DNA of 64,000 nucleotides from Campylobacter sp. (lineage in GTDB: Bacteria > Campylobacterota > Campylobacteria > Campylobacterales > Campylobacteraceae): the NCBI RefSeq assembly GCF_019423325.1, contig NZ_JAHZBQ010000002.1:310001-374000 (forward strand), written 5' to 3'. The notes beneath the pieces were generated by a model, which had not been told where the DNA came from, ran no database searches, and saw nothing but the letters and a program-made list of their open reading frames with translations. Numbering within the stretch: the first letter of the stretch is position 1; the number at the start of each line of letters is the position of its first letter. Positions 1-8,160 of this stretch are shown here, in pieces. The position numbers and the translations under genes are program-made.

Positions 1-340
1 TTTTACCGCCAGGTTCGTCAATCGACCGCCTGCTGTGGCGTTATTGTCGCGGTGCGATGTTCCGCCTCAAATTTACGGCTATGTGGCGATGAAATTTTAC
101 GGTGCGGCGTTGCATTGCGCGGCTGTATTTTGTACCGCAGAGTGCGAGTTGCGCGTGCGACGTAGCGCGCCTCTGAAAACGCATCGCAATCGAGCTAAAT
201 TTAATCGCAGCAGCAGCGTTAAATTTTAAGATAGCGTTCGCGTTTTGCACCGTGCGGCGCGGCGGTATCGCTAAATTTTAAAACGATACGGCGCGAGCGG
301 CAAGCGCGAAATTTAGAAATGAAATTTAAAAGGCAAAATT
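1..340. other. No gene seen upstream of murB
   Basis: I see no convincing gene here. Short open frames exist on both strands, but they are made of repeated words such as AAATTTA and TTTTACGG and have no plausible ribosome binding site or protein-like composition. The stretch probably separates murB from a gene left of the window. Confidence 0.5.
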
Positions 341-1132
341 TTGAAAACAAAGCAGATAGATTTTAGCAAATACACCTCCGTGCGTATAGGCGGGAGCTTT
401 GCGGTGCAAATTTTAAAGGACGAGGCCGATTTTGCGGAGTTTGAGAGTATCCGCGAGCGCGCGATCATCGGCGGCGGCAATAATCTGCTCATCTCGCCCG
501 CACCGCCGCACCTTGCGATGCTAAGCGAGGAGTTCGATCGTATAAGCTTAAGCGGTGATGTCCTTAGCATCGGGGCTGCGACGAAGTCGGGTAAAATTTA
601 CAACTTCGCCAAAAAGCAAAACATCGGCGGCTTTGAGTTTTTGCGCAACATCCCGGGTCAGCTCGGCGGGCTAATCAAAATGAACGCAGGGCTCGCCGGC
701 GCTAGCATCAGCGATAGCCTGCTTGCCGTGCGCCTGGCTCGCGGCTGGGTGGAGCGCGAGCGGATAAGCTTTGGCTACCGAAGAAGCGGGATCGAGGAGC
801 CGATTTTGGGCGCCGAGTTTAAAATTTCGCGCGGCTTTGATGCCGAACTCGCCGCGGATTTCGCCGCCAAACGCGCCAACCAGCCAAAGGGAGCAAGCTT
901 TGGAAGCTGCTTTAAAAACCCGCCAAATGATGCCGCGGGCAGGCTGATCGAAGCGGCGGGGCTTAAAGGCCACGCGATCGGCGGAGCGAAATTTAGCGAG
1001 CAGCACGCCAATTTCATCATAAATTTCGGCGGCGCGAGCTTTGAGGATGTGATTGCGCTCATAAATTTAGCGCAAAGCCGCGTTTTTGAGGAATTCGGTA
1101 TCGAACTGGAAACCGAAGTCGTGGTGCTATAA
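341..1132 (+). CDS. murB: UDP-N-acetylenolpyruvoylglucosamine reductase MurB
   Basis: MurB is a cytoplasmic flavoenzyme that reduces UDP-GlcNAc-enolpyruvate to UDP-MurNAc with NADPH, the second committed step of peptidoglycan precursor synthesis. The FAD-binding half has SVRIGG (13-18) and IIGGGNNLLIS (42-52), then FLRNIPG and a MNAG motif. The C-terminal half has GSCFKNP, where the serine is the expected proton donor, and AAGLKG; a Glu close to the C-terminus matches the second catalytic residue. At 263 residues it is the short MurB form found in Campylobacter. The start is TTG at 341, with AAGG about 8 bases upstream; the nearby ATG at 319 is out of frame. The gene appears to stand alone in the window. 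Confidence 0.95.
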   Translation: MKTKQIDFSKYTSVRIGGSFAVQILKDEADFAEFESIRERAIIGGGNNLLISPAPPHLAMLSEEFDRISLSGDVLSIGAATKSGKIYNFAKKQNIGGFEFLRNIPGQLGGLIKMNAGLAGASISDSLLAVRLARGWVERERISFGYRRSGIEEPILGAEFKISRGFDAELAADFAAKRANQPKGASFGSCFKNPPNDAAGRLIEAAGLKGHAIGGAKFSEQHANFIINFGGASFEDVIALINLAQSRVFEEFGIELETEVVVL

Positions 1133-1164
1133 AAGGAAATTCGTATATTTTGCCCCGACTAAAC

Positions 1165-1440
1165 TTACTCGGTTGTCCATTCCGTCTTTTTTGCACTGGA
1201 TTTTTTTATGCTTTGAAATTTTAAAATACCGACGAAATCGTCAAATTTAAAAGCGCTCGAATACAGTGCGCCGATGATACTAACTGCCGTTTCATCGCTT
1301 AAAATAGTCGCTACAAAAATAGTCCGCAAAAACAATCAATTTTATCTCGTTTATCTCGCCATGAAAAACAGTTGTTGAATTTTGCGCGCCAAACCGACGC
1401 GACCGTCTAAATCGGCATTCCGTAACCGTCTAAGCGGGCA
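1165..1440 (-). pseudogene. Decayed gene fragment, several frames
   Basis: On the minus strand a 57-codon open frame (1335 to 1165) reads like real protein, with stretches such as SDETAVSIIGALYSS and DDFVGILKFQ, ending in a TAA. Just upstream another frame is open and also protein-like (NSTTVFHGEINEIKLIVF), and the two would join if one base were changed near 1290-1310. Farther upstream the frame appears to shift again. No frame has a good start with a ribosome binding site. I read this as a small gene destroyed by frameshifts. The family is not recognised; the size and style would fit an immunity-type protein, but that is a guess. Confidence 0.3.
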
Positions 1441-1447
1441 AGCAAAT

Positions 1448-1900
1448 TTAGCCCAGATAGCAGCCCGCTAAAGCCGCGACTGTGACGATGAGAGTAAGCG
1501 CGGCCGTTAATTTATATAGTCGCAAAGCTCCCGCGCAGCGACTTTTCATATCGCGGATTTTAGGCGGCTTGCTAGCTAAATTTAACTCCGCAAGCGCCGC
1601 GTCAAATTTACCGAAATCAAGCCTCCCCTCCGCAAAATCCTTAAATATAAGCGCGTCAAAATGCAGCCTAACGTGCAGATAAAATAGCCCCGCAAAAGCC
1701 GCTAAAAAGCCCGCAATCACGGCAAAATGCGTAAAGATCGTAAGGCAGACGGCAAGCTGAAGCAAATTTAACAAGAAAAACAGCCTATGCGTCGCCAAAA
1801 ACCTAGCCGTAACCAGCGCCAAGGCTCTATCGTCCGTCCTTTGACGGCATTCCTGCCCCCTGTCTTGCGCCTCTTTTTTGCTTTGCTTCGCATTCGTCAT
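1448..1900 (-). CDS. Small integral membrane protein, function unknown
   Basis: This 150-residue protein has a charged N-terminal 35 residues, a hydrophobic pair at about 41-57 and 60-76 and a third membrane segment at about 130-148. The soluble stretch between them (about 80-125) is rich in Ala, Leu and Lys. The ATG at 1900 is preceded by a strong GAGGAG ribosome binding site, so I believe the gene is expressed. I do not recognise the family. It lies 193 bases downstream of the phosphatase gene on the same strand and could be co-transcribed with it, but nothing else ties it to lipid metabolism. Confidence 0.65.
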   Translation of the reverse strand: MTNAKQSKKEAQDRGQECRQRTDDRALALVTARFLATHRLFFLLNLLQLAVCLTIFTHFAVIAGFLAAFAGLFYLHVRLHFDALIFKDFAEGRLDFGKFDAALAELNLASKPPKIRDMKSRCAGALRLYKLTAALTLIVTVAALAGCYLG

Positions 1901-2093
1901 TTTATCTCCTCATTTTGGGCGTTTGCCTTTGGTTAAATTCCCGCTTGTTTTCGCCAAGAATTTTGCAATGCCGCTTGTTTCTAGCCTGCAGATTTTTTAA
2001 ATTTGATCCCTCAAACCGGACTTGATCAAATTTAGCCTGCGCCTATTTCGCGCTTAAATTTGCCGCACTTGCTTTTGCGAATTTAGCCGGTCT

Positions 2094-3623
2094 TTACTCC
2101 GCTTTCGAATTTACGCGGGCTTCTGTGGCTAGCCGCGCTATCCACTCACGCAGCGAGCTAGCGACTGCGATATTTTCGCGGCGCGATTTTAGCAAATTTA
2201 GCGCCTCGTCAAAGCCCAGCCCCGCATAAATCACCAACCAAGCAAGCAACACCGACGCACTCCTGCCGTAGCCAAGCGCGCAGCAGACCAGCACTTTTTT
2301 GCCGTTTGTTTCGGCGGCTCGTTCGTTTGAGTTTGCAAGAGCTTGCCCCGCCTCGGCGATTTCGCCTTCGTTTGCCGTGCCACGCGTTTGCGAATTTACC
2401 CGCGAGTCCGCTTGCTCGTTAAATTTCAAATCTCGCCCGTGCGCGCAGCCCGCCTTGGCGCTAAAATTTGATCCTAGTTCCATCCTTTGCTGCAAATTTT
2501 CGCCGCCGCAGAGAGTCGTTTTCACGAGTCGCTCAAGTTCGTCCGCGCCGCGTTTTAGCTCGTCCGCGCCGGGCGTTATCATATCTAGCATAGGCACGCT
2601 CGCGTAAATTTGCGCGCCGCCAGGCCGCTCAAACTCGGCCGCGCAGTCTAGCACCGCGTCAAATTTACCCGCTTCCTTAACCGAGCCTAGATACAACCCG
2701 GGCAAAATCTCGTCTGAAAGCCGGCGTCCGCGTAGCCAAAAAAGCGCATTTAACCGCGCGATGCAAAGATAAGGAAAAAGTAAAGCTTTAGCCGCGGCGG
2801 CGTGACAGCCTCGCTCGTTTTTAGCAAAAACTCCCGCGCCCAAAAACGCATAACCGCAAGCAACCAGCGCGAAACTAAGGCTCGCCCACGATAGCCACAG
2901 CATCCACGCGCCCCAAATTTTAGCTCCCACAATCGCCGCAAAAAGCGTCAAAAACGCAAATCCCAGATATAATGCCGCCCATTTGTAGCGAGCGGGCTCC
3001 CTAGCTATAGCGAAACTAAGCGGCGCGCCCTCTAGCGGACGAATCAGTAGCACCAAGCAGCCCGCGGCCAGCCCTGTCGGAATGTCGATAAAATGGTGCT
3101 GATACGTGGTCAGCACGCTAAGGCCGATGAGCGCAAACCACGCCGCAAGCGCCGCCTTAAGCCAAACCGCGCGCGCCTTGCGAAGGTAAAATGCGCCCAC
3201 CACGACGCAAAGTATGATGTGCAGCGAGGGAGCTTGATTAAACGGGAGGTCAAAGGCGGCCAGGCTTGAGAACAAAAAGCCGCTAAGTCCCGAAACTGCG
3301 GGCTTTTCCCACGACATTTGCAGAGGAAAAGCGATAAAAAACAGCGTCGCGATCATCTGCGCGACTAGCAGCTGCGTAACGTAGCGCGCGAGCTCCCCGG
3401 CGTCACGGCAGAGGAAAAATCCAAGCGCGTAGAGCAAATTTAGCGACCAGTACGGCACGATACTCCACACCCAAAACGGCACCGCGCGCTCCCACGCGAA
3501 ATAGATCTCAGGCACGTTTGCGCGAGCGCTCGCGAGGGCGTTCGTGGCGCCGTAGCTAGCGTAAAATATCGCCGCAACGACGACTAGCGCGGCCAGCTGC
3601 GATAAAAACAGTTTTGTTTTCAT
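2094..3623 (-). CDS. YnbD-like PAP2 / dual-specificity phosphatase fusion
   Basis: An inner-membrane protein of 509 residues joining two phosphatase domains. The N-terminal half is a multi-spanning PAP2-type lipid phosphatase with PSLH at 132-135 and HHFIDIPTG at about 176-184, matching PAP2 motifs 2 and 3. The C-terminal domain is a dual-specificity phosphatase: ILPGLYLGS, the general-acid Asp in PMLDMITPG, and the active-site loop CALGYGRS (Cys448, Arg454). Roughly residues 372-441, between the acid loop and the Cys loop, are a low-complexity insertion not expected in the family. E. coli YnbD has the same fusion. The ATG at 3623 has AAGG six bases upstream and is preferred to a TTG nine codons earlier. 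Inferred role: dephosphorylating a lipid made by the neighbouring genes. Confidence 0.85.
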   Translation of the reverse strand: MKTKLFLSQLAALVVVAAIFYASYGATNALASARANVPEIYFAWERAVPFWVWSIVPYWSLNLLYALGFFLCRDAGELARYVTQLLVAQMIATLFFIAFPLQMSWEKPAVSGLSGFLFSSLAAFDLPFNQAPSLHIILCVVVGAFYLRKARAVWLKAALAAWFALIGLSVLTTYQHHFIDIPTGLAAGCLVLLIRPLEGAPLSFAIAREPARYKWAALYLGFAFLTLFAAIVGAKIWGAWMLWLSWASLSFALVACGYAFLGAGVFAKNERGCHAAAAKALLFPYLCIARLNALFWLRGRRLSDEILPGLYLGSVKEAGKFDAVLDCAAEFERPGGAQIYASVPMLDMITPGADELKRGADELERLVKTTLCGGENLQQRMELGSNFSAKAGCAHGRDLKFNEQADSRVNSQTRGTANEGEIAEAGQALANSNERAAETNGKKVLVCCALGYGRSASVLLAWLVIYAGLGFDEALNLLKSRRENIAVASSLREWIARLATEARVNSKAE

Positions 3624-3800
3624 TTTTGCCTTTTTTGCTAATTCTATCAAATTTTAGCGGATTTGCGCTTTTGCGGCTTAATCGGTCCGAGATCGCTCGC
3701 TTGACATAAAAGCGTAAAATTTACTCGCCGAGACCCGTATCTTGACGGTGCTAAATTTGATTTGGCTAAATTTGGCTTTGCAAGCTAAGCTTCTTTGCGC

Positions 3801-3828
3801 AAAAAACAACCGTTTGAGGTTGTTTTTT
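3801..3828. terminator. Bidirectional intrinsic terminator hairpin
   Basis: A perfect 11-bp stem (3801-3811 with 3818-3828) and a six-base loop. It is A-rich on one side and T-rich on the other, so on either strand a GC-containing stem (AACAACC/GGTTGTT) runs into T6. It could end minus-strand transcription from the hydrolase-methyltransferase gene, 440 bases away, before the phosphatase gene. Confidence 0.6.
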
Positions 3829-3933
3829 ACTTTGTTGTAAAAGGGAGTGGGGGCTTGAATTGCGCTCTGCTAGCAGTTGCGAGGCAAAGCCGAAGCAAAA
3901 GAACCCCCTTTTGTATCCGCCTTTCTCTTTTTC

Positions 3934-3987
3934 TTGGGTGGCGGAAGGGGTTTCTACTTACGAAGCGTCGCCCCTTCCGCCCCCCAA
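3934..3987. repeat. 17-bp inverted repeat with 20-base spacer
   Basis: Bases 3934-3950 (TTGGGTGGCGGAAGGGG) pair with 3971-3987 with a single mismatch. No T-run follows on either strand, so it is not a standard terminator. It is GC-rich, unlike most spacer DNA here. It could be a structured RNA, a miniature repeat element or a protein-binding site. Confidence 0.6.
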
Positions 3988-4267
3988 ACCCCCACCATCC
4001 CCACTACACGTGAGATGTTGCTGCACTGCGTGCAGGTTTATCTGGCGCTAACGCGCTGCGTGTTCAAATTTACGCTTTCACGATGCGGGTCTCGGTCGGT
4101 AAAATTTGCAAATTTGACCCCAAATTTGAGCGTAAAACGATAAGGCGCAGTATTTTTTCTTTAGACGAGGCGGAAACGAAGGAGGCGAGGGAGCGGACTA
4201 GTCGTCCGTGACCGAAGCCGACCGAGTTTCCAACGAAGTATAAAGAGAAAAGACAAGCCGCAAAAGG

Positions 4268-6274
4268 CTAAATTTTAACAGCTAAACTAACGCTAAATAT
4301 CCCATCCCCGTCTATCCACTCTTTTACTTTTTTAAATCCCGCATTTGCCACGAGCTGATCCATCTCGGCCTGGCTGCGGCGGCGCATGATCCAGGCAGCG
4401 CCCTGCCTATGACTGGATAGAGCGCGCGCGATCATCTCTAGCTGTGGGTGCCACGGCTGGTTGGTGTAGATGAGGTAGCCGCCGCTTTTTACGCTACTTG
4501 AAAAGCCTTGTAGCGCAGTACGCACGACTGAGTTGTCAGGAAAGAGCTCAAACAGCCCAGACACGACGCCAAGCGTATATGCGTCCTGCAGACCCTCGTA
4601 GCTAGCGGCTTCGAACGCATTTGCCTGCGTAAAGCTCGCGATGTCCTGTAGCCCGCGCTCTTTTATCATTTCGCTGCCGGCTTTCACGTTTATGTCGCTG
4701 TAGTCGCGTAGCGTTATGCGCTCAAATTTATGCCCCTGCGCGGCGTCTAGTATGTATCTGCCGTGTCCCGAGGCGATGTCTAGCAGTCGTAGCGGCTCGC
4801 CTCGCTCCTGCAGCTTTGCTACGGCCTGATCGATGGCTAGCTTGATATTTCGCTTGCGCTCTCTGATGCCGCGCCAGCCGATGGCGTTTAGGTAAAATTT
4901 GTCGATAAATTTGAAAAATTTATTCGCCCCTTGCGGCTCGTTTCGGTAGATGTAGTCAAGCGTACTGCCGCTATCGTAGCCGGTATTTTCGCCGATCTTT
5001 AGCCCGCCGACCCACGGCGAAACCGCCTGCATAAATATCCGCTGGAATTTAAATCGCAAATTTTTCGGGCTAAATCTCGGCAGCGGCGTAGCCAGCCTAT
5101 CGGCCTCCTCGCGGCTAAATCCGTATTCGTCCGCGTGCGTGCAGTCCACCTCACTAAAAGGCGCTCTAAAGCGCTCGCCGACGAACTCGCGCACGATCTC
5201 AAACGCCCTCTCCCGCTCGCTTTCGCCCAGCGTATCGTGGTAAAATCCCTCTAAAATCTCGCGCCTTTTTACCCGCGCGCCAAGAGCGTTGTAAAACTCG
5301 TGCTGCGGGGCATGCTCCACGACCCAGTCATCGCCAGAGATCAGCAGTAGCGTAGGTGTCGTGATCGCGGCAGCGTCCGAAACCACGCGCTGTGCCGCCT
5401 CGTAAAGCCCCAGTAGTATGCGCACCGAGATCGCGCGAGTGATGAGCGAGTCGGCGTCGTAGCTGGCCTGGCGCTCCTTCTCGTGCGTGAGATAGTGCGC
5501 CTTGACGTAGCTGTTTACGAAAAAATTTCCGCGAGCGCAGTAGAGCGCCTTTAGCCCAGCTCTAGCAAACGGTACGTAAAGCTTCACGCTAAACGCGGGA
5601 CTTGCTAGCACCGCGCAGCGAACGCGCACAGCGTAGTCGTGCAGCCACGCCGAGACCAGCACTGCGCCCACGCTTTGGGCTATCACGGCTAGATTTTGCG
5701 TCTCAAACCCAAATCTCTGCTCGATGTGCGCCACAAACTCGTCCACGTCGGCGATGAGGCGGCCGATACTCGGCGCATCGCCCCGCTCGCCCTCGCTTTT
5801 GCCGTGTCCGCGCTGATCCCAGGCAAAATAGCTAAAACTCTCATCCGCTAGCCCGTCCGCTACGTGCGTCATCCTGCCCGAGTGCTCGTGTCCGCGGTGA
5901 AATATCGCTACGGCTTTGGCGTTTGGCGCGGCTTTAAATTTGAGATTTTGCTCGGCGTTTTCAGCTAGCTCTTTCTCGCTCAAATTTGACGCGCCGCATT
6001 TGCTAGTTTCGTTTAAATTTGAGTCCGAGTTTTCGCCGCCGTTTGGTAAATTTTGCTCCTCAAATTTACCCGCGCCGCCAAAACCCGGCTCCGCATTTTC
6101 GTCTATGCCGCCTGTTTGCTCGTCGGTCAAATTTGACGTTTCATTTGCGGCTCCGGCGCTCAAATTTACTTCATTTGCGCCCGGATTTTCGCACGCCACG
6201 TCCGCAGACAGGCGGTATCTGTAAAATATCCTCGCCCCGTCGCTCGTTATAAAATAGCTCTCTTTAAACTCCAT
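4268..6274 (-). CDS. YnbC-like alpha/beta hydrolase - SAM methyltransferase fusion
   Basis: A 668-residue cytoplasmic two-domain protein. The first domain is a Ser-Asp-His alpha/beta hydrolase of the monoacylglycerol-lipase kind: oxyanion HRGHEHSG (126-133), WDQRGHGKS (152-160), nucleophile Ser201 in AQSVG, acid Asp near 315 in SGDDW, His346 in GFYHDT. The second is a class I SAM-dependent methyltransferase whose motif I is LLDIASGHGRY (498-508). This is the domain order of E. coli YnbC. Residues about 27-118 are an extra Asn/Glu/Gly-rich stretch that splits the first strands of the hydrolase; without it the length is near that of YnbC. The ATG at 6274 follows AAAGGCG. It starts 38 bases after the DUF1287 gene, so co-transcription is likely. 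Substrates are unknown; a lipid ester or head group is inferred. Confidence 0.85.
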   Translation of the reverse strand: MEFKESYFITSDGARIFYRYRLSADVACENPGANEVNLSAGAANETSNLTDEQTGGIDENAEPGFGGAGKFEEQNLPNGGENSDSNLNETSKCGASNLSEKELAENAEQNLKFKAAPNAKAVAIFHRGHEHSGRMTHVADGLADESFSYFAWDQRGHGKSEGERGDAPSIGRLIADVDEFVAHIEQRFGFETQNLAVIAQSVGAVLVSAWLHDYAVRVRCAVLASPAFSVKLYVPFARAGLKALYCARGNFFVNSYVKAHYLTHEKERQASYDADSLITRAISVRILLGLYEAAQRVVSDAAAITTPTLLLISGDDWVVEHAPQHEFYNALGARVKRREILEGFYHDTLGESERERAFEIVREFVGERFRAPFSEVDCTHADEYGFSREEADRLATPLPRFSPKNLRFKFQRIFMQAVSPWVGGLKIGENTGYDSGSTLDYIYRNEPQGANKFFKFIDKFYLNAIGWRGIRERKRNIKLAIDQAVAKLQERGEPLRLLDIASGHGRYILDAAQGHKFERITLRDYSDINVKAGSEMIKERGLQDIASFTQANAFEAASYEGLQDAYTLGVVSGLFELFPDNSVVRTALQGFSSSVKSGGYLIYTNQPWHPQLEMIARALSSHRQGAAWIMRRRSQAEMDQLVANAGFKKVKEWIDGDGIFSVSLAVKI

Positions 6275-6312
6275 TTTTCGCCTTTCTTGCTTAAATTTAT
6301 CGATTTTTGCGC

Positions 6313-6870
6313 TTATTTTATCCTAAAATGCCCCGTTATCTCGTAACCCTTTAGCACGTCCTCCTCCTGCGCGCCAAGCCCGATATTATGGATCACGAGC
6401 GGGGTTTTGCTGTCAGCAAATTTATCCGAAACTATGCCAATGTGCGGCCTGCCGTTATCCAGCCGCCACGTCACGATATCGCCCGCTTTAAACTCGCCCT
6501 TCGCCTCGTATCCCTTGCGTTTTAGATAGGTGGCGATGTTTGGCACGCGGCGATGATCGATATTTTTGTCGGTCTTTTTCGCGCCCCAGTTTTTTGGATA
6601 GGCGATAAAATTTGCGCTCATATCCTCGTGAATGAGCCGCTGCAGATCGATATCCTGTCCGCACAGTGCCCTAACTACGACGTCGGTGCAAACGCCCTTT
6701 ATCATATCCACATCGCCCATCGGATAGGCTAGCCTAGAGTACGAAGGATCGTAAAACAGCGTCCGTCCGACCTGCACTCTAGCGTCTTGCACGAGCTTCT
6801 GGGCAGAAAAAGCAAAAGCCAAATTTGCCGTTAGCGCTAAAAGTAAAATTTTGCTCCAAATCTTCATCAA
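6313..6870 (-). CDS. DUF1287 periplasmic protein, NlpC/P60-like
   Basis: A 185-residue exported protein with a signal peptide ending near residue 20 (NLAFA). The mature part matches DUF1287: ARVQVGRTLFYDP, GVCTDVVVRAL with Cys61, a basic NWGAKKTDKNIDHRRVPN segment and RPHIGIVSD with His143. The Cys and His placement resembles NlpC/P60-type amidases, so a cell-wall or amide-hydrolysing activity is possible; that is inference from the motif. It sits four bases after the CdsA-like gene and before the YnbC-like gene, so it belongs to the lipid operon. Two consecutive Met codons (6870, 6867) are both possible starts. Confidence 0.8.
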   Translation of the reverse strand: MMKIWSKILLLALTANLAFAFSAQKLVQDARVQVGRTLFYDPSYSRLAYPMGDVDMIKGVCTDVVVRALCGQDIDLQRLIHEDMSANFIAYPKNWGAKKTDKNIDHRRVPNIATYLKRKGYEAKGEFKAGDIVTWRLDNGRPHIGIVSDKFADSKTPLVIHNIGLGAQEEDVLKGYEITGHFRIK

Positions 6871-6874
6871 AACC

Positions 6875-7804
6875 TCACGCGTAAAAGTATCTAACTATGT
6901 GAAAAAATATCGGCGCAGCAAAGCACAGCGAGTCCATACGGTCAAGCATCCCGCCGTGCCCGCTGATCATATATCCCCAGTCTTTGACGCCCAGATCGCG
7001 CTTGATTGCCGACATAACAAGCCCTCCTAAAAAGCCCATCATGCAAACGGCAAGCCCGATAAAAAACGCCCCCGTCGCGCCAAAAGGCGTGAGATGATGC
7101 AAACACGCAGCCAGCGCGCTAGCGCTAAGTACGCCGCCAGCAAAGCCGACCACCGTTTTAGACGGGCTGATGCTAGGCGCAATCTTGTGCTTGCCAAAAA
7201 GTTTACCCCAGATGTACTGCAGCACGTCGCTAGATTGCACGACTATGATCAAAAACAGCATAAGCTCCATACTGCTGCCACTCTCAAGGTCTAGCAAAAG
7301 AAGCGCGGGGATGTGCGAGATACAAAACACGCAGATCATCAGCGCCCACTGGATCTTCGTCGAGCGCTCTAAAAAATATGCCGCATCGCCGCAAATAGCC
7401 GCCAAAATCGGCAAAAACAAAAATCCGTAAACCGGGATAAATATCATCGCCATCGCGTACCAATCAGCATATATAAATATATACTGCGCGGGCAAAATCA
7501 CGTAAAAGCACGCCACGAGCGCGATATGATCGCCTCTGCGGATGTAGATGAGCGACAAAAACTCGCGCAATGCGGCAAAAGATACGAGCAAAAACAAAAA
7601 TATCACGGCGTTTTTGCCCATATACGTAAATGCAAAAATCACCAAAATCATCGCCCACCAGGCGTTTATGCGCGAGGTCAAATTTGAGACGGTTTTGTTC
7701 TCGGCGCCAAATTTAGCCTTTAGGATAAAGGCAACGGCGCTAGAGACGACTAGCACCGCGATGAGTCCTAAAAATAGATTTAAGATATGATTTTGCGGGT
7801 TCAT
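6875..7804 (-). CDS. YnbB-like phosphatidate cytidylyltransferase
   Basis: A polytopic inner-membrane protein of 309 residues in the CdsA family, which makes CDP-diacylglycerol from phosphatidate and CTP. The CdsA signature is complete at 265-291: SAIKRD, KDWG, SGHGGMLDRMD. A conserved upstream element SSDVLQYIWGKLFGKHK with SPSKTVVG is also present. E. coli YnbB is the ynb-cluster member of this family and is close in length. A housekeeping cdsA should exist elsewhere, so this is probably a dedicated second synthetase. The ATG overlaps the stop of the upstream small ORF by four bases (ATGA), which implies translational coupling. Confidence 0.88.
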   Translation of the reverse strand: MNPQNHILNLFLGLIAVLVVSSAVAFILKAKFGAENKTVSNLTSRINAWWAMILVIFAFTYMGKNAVIFLFLLVSFAALREFLSLIYIRRGDHIALVACFYVILPAQYIFIYADWYAMAMIFIPVYGFLFLPILAAICGDAAYFLERSTKIQWALMICVFCISHIPALLLLDLESGSSMELMLFLIIVVQSSDVLQYIWGKLFGKHKIAPSISPSKTVVGFAGGVLSASALAACLHHLTPFGATGAFFIGLAVCMMGFLGGLVMSAIKRDLGVKDWGYMISGHGGMLDRMDSLCFAAPIFFHIVRYFYA

Positions 7805-8160
7805 TTTAGTGCCTTTTGGTTAAATTTGAAGCTAAATTTGACGTCTGCGCAGGAGCGCTCCGAGCAAGCCAAATTTACGCGCGCTTGGTTTACTATGCGG
7901 ACGGCTTGATCGGTTAAATTTGTTGGCAAAAAAAGCCCGCGCTTTTGGCTCGCGATTAGGTCAAATTTGATTTGCGCATAGGCGAGCGTTTTAGTAAAGG
8001 CTTCGTGTTTAAATTTGACGCTTTTAGCCGATCTAAAAGGCTCGCCGTCAAATTTGTCGTAAAAATCGGTCGCAAATTTTCTCTTTTCGTTTGACGGATT
8101 TGCAGGGCTCAAATTTACCGCCGTCGCCAGAGCCGCCAAATCAGGCTTTCGTTCTGTCAT
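7801..8160 (-). CDS. Small ORF inside the lipid operon, unknown
   Basis: A frame of about 119 codons between the acyltransferase and CdsA-like genes, overlapping both: it begins inside the acyltransferase end and its stop overlaps the next ATG. The translation has no signal peptide or membrane segment, is basic, and is full of KF, NL and VKF dipeptides. The DNA holds about nine RAATTY words in 360 bases, like the insertions in neighbouring genes. It may be a real small protein, a degraded gene kept open, or spacer that happens to be open. An ATG four codons earlier (8172) is also available. I recognise no family. Confidence 0.4.
   Translation of the reverse strand: MTERKPDLAALATAVNLSPANPSNEKRKFATDFYDKFDGEPFRSAKSVKFKHEAFTKTLAYAQIKFDLIASQKRGLFLPTNLTDQAVRIVNQARVNLACSERSCADVKFSFKFNQKALK

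Larger units (their letters stand above)
3624..4267. other. Intergenic region with two large inverted repeats
   Basis: No gene is credible in these 644 bases. Short open frames at 3795-4143 are Pro/Ser-rich artefacts of C-runs. The region holds a strong bidirectional terminator-like hairpin (3801-3828) and a separate 17-bp inverted repeat (3934-3987), both listed separately. The part at 4140-4265 is purine-rich and has no feature I recognise. Confidence 0.5.

Noticed and set aside
3934..3987. Inverted repeat considered as an insertion-sequence end pair
   Set aside because: The arms are only 20 bases apart and hold no transposase; no flanking target duplication was seen.
3795..4143. Overlapping small plus-strand frames (63-88 codons)
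   Set aside because: All come from C- and T-rich runs, overlap in several frames, lack ribosome binding sites and give Pro/Ser-rich products.
4140..4265. Purine-rich stretch considered as an RNA gene
   Set aside because: No stable cloverleaf or long stem, and no promoter or terminator around it.
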